A stretch of DNA of 8,887 nucleotides from an uncultured bacterium (GTDB lineage: Bacteria; Patescibacteriota; Minisyncoccia; Phycocordibacterales; CAWITU01). The notes under the pieces are model-generated. The model made no database searches and was not told the DNA's origin. It saw only the letters and a list, made by a program, of their open reading frames with translations. How positions within the stretch are numbered: position 1 is the stretch's first letter; every line of letters begins with the position of its first letter. Positions 5,161 through 8,887 of this stretch are shown here, piece by piece. A program made the translations under genes and the position numbers. The stretch spans positions 1 to 8,887 of the forward strand of contig CAJBRS010000122.1 in NCBI GenBank assembly GCA_903958115.1, in the 5' to 3' direction.

Positions 5161-5526
5161 TCATCTTACGTAATGAGTCTGCGCCCATTCCAAAGATTTT
5201 CTTCGTGCTTCACGATAAGCGTCAACTTGTTTGGCTGTCTTGGATGAAACATTCTCCCAGTACTTATCCCAGTCAACCTGCTGTAAGGCTCTTTCAACCT
5301 CCTGCAATGGTGTTCTTTTTACAAAAGCGCCCCTTGGTCGGCTTTCTTTTTCGTGCCTATTTTTTAGTCTAGTTGCAAGCTTCTTGTTTTCAGACACATA
5401 GCGGTGGCATTTAGATAAACTTTTATTGTAACCTTCGAGGACTTCATCTCGGTTATCAAAATCTTCAGGTCTTTTGTGGGCAGTCTCTGACTGTCCACAA
5501 TGTTTACAAGGTATTTCATCGGCCAT
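5161..5526 (-). CDS. Small protein with a Cys/His zinc-binding motif, function unknown
   Basis: I do not recognise the family. From the ATG at 5526 the product is 121 aa. The N-terminus has C7-x2-C10-G-x5-H17 and, after an acidic linker, C40-H41-x-Y, which would make a single CCHC-type zinc site. The rest is highly charged and helical: a lysine/arginine-rich stretch (about 47-65), then RTPLQEVERALQQVDWDKYW and a Lys/Arg-rich C-terminus, with no membrane segment. A nucleic-acid or ribosome partner is a reasonable guess but unproven. The frame is open 22 codons further upstream (to 5592), but AAAGGAG (5541-5535), 8 nt before 5526, fixes the start there. It has its own promoter and terminator and is divergent from secG. 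Confidence 0.75.
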   Translation of the reverse strand: MADEIPCKHCGQSETAHKRPEDFDNRDEVLEGYNKSLSKCHRYVSENKKLATRLKNRHEKESRPRGAFVKRTPLQEVERALQQVDWDKYWENVSSKTAKQVDAYREARRKSLEWAQTHYVR

Positions 5527-5534
5527 GGTATTTT

Positions 5535-5541
5535 CTCCTTT
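5535..5541 (-). promoter_or_regulatory. Shine-Dalgarno site that sets the start at 5526
   Basis: AAAGGAG on the minus strand, 8 nt before the ATG at 5526-5524. It rules in favour of this start over the ATG 22 codons upstream, which would put the SD inside the coding sequence. Confidence 0.7.
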
Positions 5542-5560
5542 CTCTTTTGTTTCAATAATA

Positions 5561-5588
5561 AGATTAACCTTTCCCGTGTTTAAGTCAA
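5561..5588 (-). promoter_or_regulatory. Promoter candidate for the small zinc-motif gene
   Basis: TTGACT (5588-5583), 16-nt spacer, TAATCT (5566-5561) on the minus strand. Transcription would start near 5554, about 28 nt before the ATG and upstream of the SD, so it fits the chosen start. A TTGACA further upstream (around 5620) has no good -10 partner. Confidence 0.5.
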
Positions 5589-5723
5589 TCAAAATTTCTA
5601 ACTCTAGTCAGAGTGTCAAAATCTGCGTTAAAAATACAAGCGGAAAAATGGCTAAACCCAAGCCTCCAGACACACCCTTGTGCGTCGAGAAGAGTAAATT
5701 TGCCTCCAAAACACCTTTATGAT

Positions 5724-5969
5724 ATGCTTTCGGCAATGGCTTTTGTCTCTTCAATATTGCCTTATATCCAGATAATTCTGGCCATTCTGATGGTCACGGC
5801 TATTATGCTACAAACCAGTGAAGCAGGAGTTGGCGGCGCTTTTGGCGGCGGTGACACCTTTGGCGGTAGCCATCACACTCGAAGAGGTTTTGAGAAAGTC
5901 CTATTCAACACAACCATCATTCTAGCAATTCTTTTTGCTATATCATCATTACTAGCACTCATTAAATAA
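5724..5969 (+). CDS. secG: Preprotein translocase subunit SecG
   Basis: The 81-aa product has the SecG layout: a first membrane helix (PYIQIILAILMVTAIMLQ), a glycine-rich cytoplasmic loop with GVGGAFGGGDTFGG, and a second helix (LFNTTIILAILFAISSLLAL). SecG binds SecYE and helps SecA-driven export. The frame is open back to an ATG at 5613, but that would add 37 residues unlike any SecG, so it is rejected. ATG 5724 gives 81 aa and ATG 5736 gives 77 aa; both fit the family, and no SD separates them. SecG is followed after 39 nt by the solute-binding protein gene, so they are probably co-transcribed. I see no convincing promoter in 5593-5723. Confidence 0.9.
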   Translation: MLSAMAFVSSILPYIQIILAILMVTAIMLQTSEAGVGGAFGGGDTFGGSHHTRRGFEKVLFNTTIILAILFAISSLLALIK

Positions 5970-5973
5970 CCAC

Positions 5974-6000
5974 GCAGGCTTTTCTTAAATATAGCCCTGC
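5974..6000 (+). other. Imperfect hairpin just before the GTG of the solute-binding protein
   Basis: GCAGGCT (5974-5980) pairs with AGCCCTGC (5993-6000) with one bulged C, around an AT-rich loop. It ends 8 nt before the GTG at 6009, where an SD would normally be, and is followed by TTCTCTTT. It could be a weak attenuator or processing site between secG and the next gene. Confidence 0.4.
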
Positions 6001-6008
6001 TTCTCTTT

Positions 6009-7718
6009 GTGAACAGATTACAGAAGGTCATTTCATCATTTACTCTTACAGAAAAAGTCATTTTTTACTTTTTGACTGGAATTTTTGCTATTAGTGCCTT
6101 TTCAATAATTTGGGAAGTAAACCAATCTTTTATGGTTGAGATCCCCGCCGATGGTGGTTCAATTACAGAAGGAGAGCTAGGATATCCAAGATACATCAAC
6201 CCCCTTTTACCTATTACCGATTCCGGTAGAGACTTGAGCGCTTTGATCTATTCTGGACTAATGAAAACCGACGACAATGGTAACCTGATCCCAGATCTAG
6301 CAAAAAGTTATGATGTATCAAATGACGGATTGTCCTACACTTTTGTCTTAAAAGACGACCTTCTTTTCCAGGATGGGATACCGGTAACAGCCGACGACGT
6401 CATCTTCACTATTAATACAGCAAAAAATCCAGATCTTAAAAGTCCTGTGGCTGCCAATTGGGCAGGAGTTGCTGTCACAAAAATTGACGACAAAACCATC
6501 AAATTTGTCTTACAAAAACCTTATGGACCATTCTTGCAAAATACTACCCTCGGTATTCTACCTAAACACCTATGGCAAAATATAAGCGCTGATGAATTTG
6601 CCTTCACAAACTACAACGTAGAGCCTGTGGGATCTGGACCGTATGAGATAAAAAGCATAAAAAGAGACAGCGATGGTCTTCCTCAATACTACAGTTTGAA
6701 ACCATTCAATAGATATGCTGGTAGCAGAGCTCACATCTCAGAGATCGTCATTAGATTTTATACAGATGTAAAATCTTTACATGACGCTTTCAATCAAGGA
6801 ATTATCTCAAGCATGAATTCTGTCTCCCCCGCAGAAGCTAACCAACTAAAAGATCATACTGACGTTTCAATCGTAACGGCTCCTCTTCAGAGAGTCTTTG
6901 GAGTATTTTTTAATCAAAATCAGTCAAGAGTTTTATTAAACAAAGAAGTTAGACAAGCTTTAAACATAGCAGTTAACAGACAAGATATTGTATCTAAGGT
7001 TCTAAACACCTACGGATCACCAATCGACGGACCATTTCCTCCCAATAATCTATCTGGTGATAAAGGTTTGCGAGAAACACCAACAACCACAGATGTAAGG
7101 ATCGCAACCGCAAAAAATATTTTGACTAAGGCTGGTTGGTCTCTAAACAAAAATGGCATCATGGAGAAAAAAACAAAGAAAGATACTCAGACCCTTTCTT
7201 TTTCAATATCAACAGCTAATAGTCCAGACCTAACTCAAGCAGCCAATCTCTTGAAAGATCAGTGGTCAGCAATAGGTGCGGATGTAACAGTGAAAGTTTT
7301 CGAAATAGGAGATCTAAATCAAAACATTATAAGAACGAGAAAATATGATGCCTTACTCTTTGGCGAAATTATAGATTCTGGCAATGATTTATTTCCTTTC
7401 TGGGATTCATCTCAGAGAAATGACCCAGGACTTAACATCGCCGAATACACAAACAGTAAGGCTGATAAATTCCTAGAGGATGCCAGAACGACGAATGATC
7501 CCGTAAAATTATCCACTGATTGGATTGGCTTCGAACAAGAAATATATAATGACATACCAGCCACCTTTTTATACTCTCCAGACTTTATTTATGTAGTGCC
7601 AAAAAACCTAAAAGGGGTTGATCTTGGCCAAGTAGCGACACCCTCTGATCGTTTCTCAGGTGTTAACACTTGGTATTTAAATACAGATAAAGTTTGGAAG
7701 TTTTTCGCAAATCAATAA
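6009..7718 (+). CDS. Membrane-anchored family 5 (peptide/oligopeptide type) solute-binding protein
   Basis: The 569-aa protein is an SBP_bac_5 (OppA/DppA type) binding protein. Conserved blocks are GYPRYINPLL (58-67), DLSALIYSGLM (75-85), the signature FQDGIPVTADDVIFT (120-134), LGILPKHLW (181-189), VGSGPY (207-212) and VRQALNIAVNR (314-324), with the usual C-terminal FLYSPDFIYVV. Instead of a lipoprotein signal it has a short cytoplasmic tail and one uncleaved membrane helix (about 16-36), so the domain is held outside the cell. Proteins of this family deliver peptides, sometimes nickel or other ligands, to ABC permeases; no permease or ATPase gene is in the window, so the ligand is unknown. 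The start is GTG at 6009 without SD; the first in-frame ATG (6129) would delete the anchor and is unlikely. It lies between secG and the RNase J gene. Confidence 0.9.
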   Translation: MNRLQKVISSFTLTEKVIFYFLTGIFAISAFSIIWEVNQSFMVEIPADGGSITEGELGYPRYINPLLPITDSGRDLSALIYSGLMKTDDNGNLIPDLAKSYDVSNDGLSYTFVLKDDLLFQDGIPVTADDVIFTINTAKNPDLKSPVAANWAGVAVTKIDDKTIKFVLQKPYGPFLQNTTLGILPKHLWQNISADEFAFTNYNVEPVGSGPYEIKSIKRDSDGLPQYYSLKPFNRYAGSRAHISEIVIRFYTDVKSLHDAFNQGIISSMNSVSPAEANQLKDHTDVSIVTAPLQRVFGVFFNQNQSRVLLNKEVRQALNIAVNRQDIVSKVLNTYGSPIDGPFPPNNLSGDKGLRETPTTTDVRIATAKNILTKAGWSLNKNGIMEKKTKKDTQTLSFSISTANSPDLTQAANLLKDQWSAIGADVTVKVFEIGDLNQNIIRTRKYDALLFGEIIDSGNDLFPFWDSSQRNDPGLNIAEYTNSKADKFLEDARTTNDPVKLSTDWIGFEQEIYNDIPATFLYSPDFIYVVPKNLKGVDLGQVATPSDRFSGVNTWYLNTDKVWKFFANQ

Positions 7719-7739
7719 AAATTATAATTAATAAATAAC

Positions 7740-8887
7740 ATGCAAGAAAAAACAGAAAAAAGAAAGGCTCCTATAGGAGCACCAAGAAGAGCTGTCGGTG
7801 GAGGAACAGGAGGGACAAGATCAAACCCAAGACGAAGTCGAAGTTTCTCTGCGCGCCCACGAACGATGCACAGCGCCCACACTTCACACTCCAAAGAAAC
7901 AGATATCATTCCATCTATCGATGAAAATATCCGCATCATCCCATTAGGAGGCGTAGAAGAAATCGGTATGAACATGACAGTAGTTGAAATTGGTAACGAT
8001 ATAATTATTATCGATGCCGGTTTCAAATTCAAAGAAGGAGATACCCCAGGAATTGACTACATTCTTCCCAATACTAAATACCTAGAGGAAAGAAAGGGTA
8101 AAATCCGCGGAATTATAATTACCCACGGTCACCTTGATCACATCGGAGGTCTTCCGTACATCATGGATCGTATTGGCAACCCACCTCTTTATACCAGAAA
8201 CTTAACCTCCTTGATGCTCAAGAAGCGCCAGGCTGAATTCCCTCACCTACCACCCGTTGATTACAAGATTGTAGAAAGCAACGATCGTCTTAAAATTGGT
8301 AATTTATCTGTAAGATTTTTTGGTGTCACCCACAGTATCCCTGATTCCATGGGAGTGATCATCGAGACCCCTTATGGATTAATCGTCAACCCAGGAGACT
8401 TCAAACTCAATCACGTTAACGAGAAACCAACAGCCGAAGAGGAAAAAAACTTCGCAGTCTTCGACAAAGAAAAAGTACTTTGCTTTCTTGGCGAATCAAC
8501 AAACATTGAAAACCCAGGGTTCTCCACTCCGGAAGAAATCGTGTACAAAAACATCGACGATATTATCAAAACAATAAAGGGACGCTTGATCATCGGAATG
8601 TTTGCCTCACACCTACTTCGAATTACAAAAATTTTCGAGGCTTGTGAAAACTACGGTAAAAAAGTGGTAGTAGAAGGCCGTAGCATGAAAAACAACATCG
8701 ATATCTTGATCCAAGCCAATCTTCTTACTCTAAAAAAAGATACCATTATCAACACTCAGGATATGTCTAGCTACCCACCAGACAAAATCGTTGTGTTGGC
8801 TACTGGGGCTCAAGGTGATGAATTTGCGGCACTTATGAGAATGAGTATGAAAACCCATAAGTATTTCCAAGTGAACGATCGCGATAC
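7740..8887 (+). CDS. rnj: Ribonuclease J, N-terminal part (cut by the window edge)
   Basis: About 382 codons are visible, open to the window end. This is a metallo-beta-lactamase/beta-CASP nuclease of the RNase J family, which carries out 5'-3' exonuclease and endonuclease steps in mRNA decay and rRNA maturation. Visible motifs are IPLGGVEEIGMNM (67-79), IDAG (91-94), the zinc motif H129-x-H131-x-D133-H134, THSIPDSMG with H198, and NPGDFK with D220 as bridging aspartate. Next come GESTNIENPGFS and, near the edge, ATGAQGDE, the counterpart of the beta-CASP GSQGE segment. A basic, Gly/Arg/Ser-rich N-terminal extension of about 60 residues precedes the core and looks disordered; it may bind RNA. 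The ATG is 21 nt after the solute-binding protein stop with no SD, suggesting one transcript. The C-terminal domain lies beyond the window. Confidence 0.95.
   Translation, partial: MQEKTEKRKAPIGAPRRAVGGGTGGTRSNPRRSRSFSARPRTMHSAHTSHSKETDIIPSIDENIRIIPLGGVEEIGMNMTVVEIGNDIIIIDAGFKFKEGDTPGIDYILPNTKYLEERKGKIRGIIITHGHLDHIGGLPYIMDRIGNPPLYTRNLTSLMLKKRQAEFPHLPPVDYKIVESNDRLKIGNLSVRFFGVTHSIPDSMGVIIETPYGLIVNPGDFKLNHVNEKPTAEEEKNFAVFDKEKVLCFLGESTNIENPGFSTPEEIVYKNIDDIIKTIKGRLIIGMFASHLLRITKIFEACENYGKKVVVEGRSMKNNIDILIQANLLTLKKDTIINTQDMSSYPPDKIVVLATGAQGDEFAALMRMSMKTHKYFQVNDRD

Noticed and set aside
5527..5592. 22-codon N-terminal extension of the zinc-motif protein
   Set aside because: The SD at 5535-5541 and the promoter at 5561-5588 would lie inside the coding sequence; the start at 5526 fits both.
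5613..5723. Longer N-terminus for SecG
   Set aside because: The 37 extra residues are unlike any SecG and lack a start signal; the family is about 75-80 aa long.
7712..8032. 106-codon minus-strand ORF at the start of the RNase J gene
   Set aside because: It is the antisense shadow of a clear RNase J reading frame and has no start signal.
1..8887. CRISPR array, insertion sequence, prophage or toxin-antitoxin system
   Set aside because: I saw no regularly spaced direct repeats, transposase or integrase motifs, or paired small genes of a known toxin-antitoxin type.

Overview
The window looks like part of a small-genome bacterium of the Candidate Phyla Radiation (Patescibacteria, most likely a Parcubacteria-type lineage). 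This is inferred from style rather than a marker gene. The DNA is AT-rich, most start codons lack a Shine-Dalgarno (SD) sequence, and a membrane-anchored family 5 solute-binding protein sits between secG and a ribonuclease J gene. There are short anchored extracytoplasmic proteins, a lemA-htpX pair, and a tRNA gene without encoded CCA. UGA is used as a stop (pgsA), which argues against the code-25 lineages (Absconditabacteria/Gracilibacteria).

Layout. (1) 1-251: the 5' end of a secreted-protein gene on the minus strand with a good promoter, then a terminator hairpin for the next gene. (2) 252-1858: a divergent pair. A small basic hypothetical protein on the minus strand seems to start at ATC behind a near-perfect SD. 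A homoserine dehydrogenase-like gene on the plus strand has an AGGAGG SD and its own terminator. (3) 1862-2048: a 124-nt palindromic element with 12-bp terminal inverted repeats and two inner hairpins, then an 18-bp perfect hairpin that ends the following minus-strand unit. (4) 2051-5072: a minus-strand unit, read from 5072 downward: anchored hypothetical protein, lemA, a second palindromic element (about 108 nt), htpX, pgsA, tRNA-Ser(GGA). (5) 5110-5588: a second small minus-strand gene, with a Cys/His zinc-binding motif, a strong SD and a GC-rich terminator. (6) 5724-8887: plus-strand secG, solute-binding protein and RNase J (cut by the window edge).

How the genes work together. The 4416-5039/lemA/htpX/pgsA unit is an envelope cluster: an anchored exterior protein, a LemA membrane protein, the membrane metalloprotease HtpX for membrane-protein quality control, and a phospholipid head-group synthase. 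The secG unit links protein export, substrate capture outside the membrane and RNA turnover. The homoserine dehydrogenase-like gene and the two small SD-bearing genes differ from the rest in translation signals and in having individual terminators, so they look like accessory or acquired genes.

I did not find a CRISPR array, transposase, phage gene or defence system. The most unusual items are the two structured intergenic elements, the apparent ATC start, and the divergent homoserine dehydrogenase-like enzyme.
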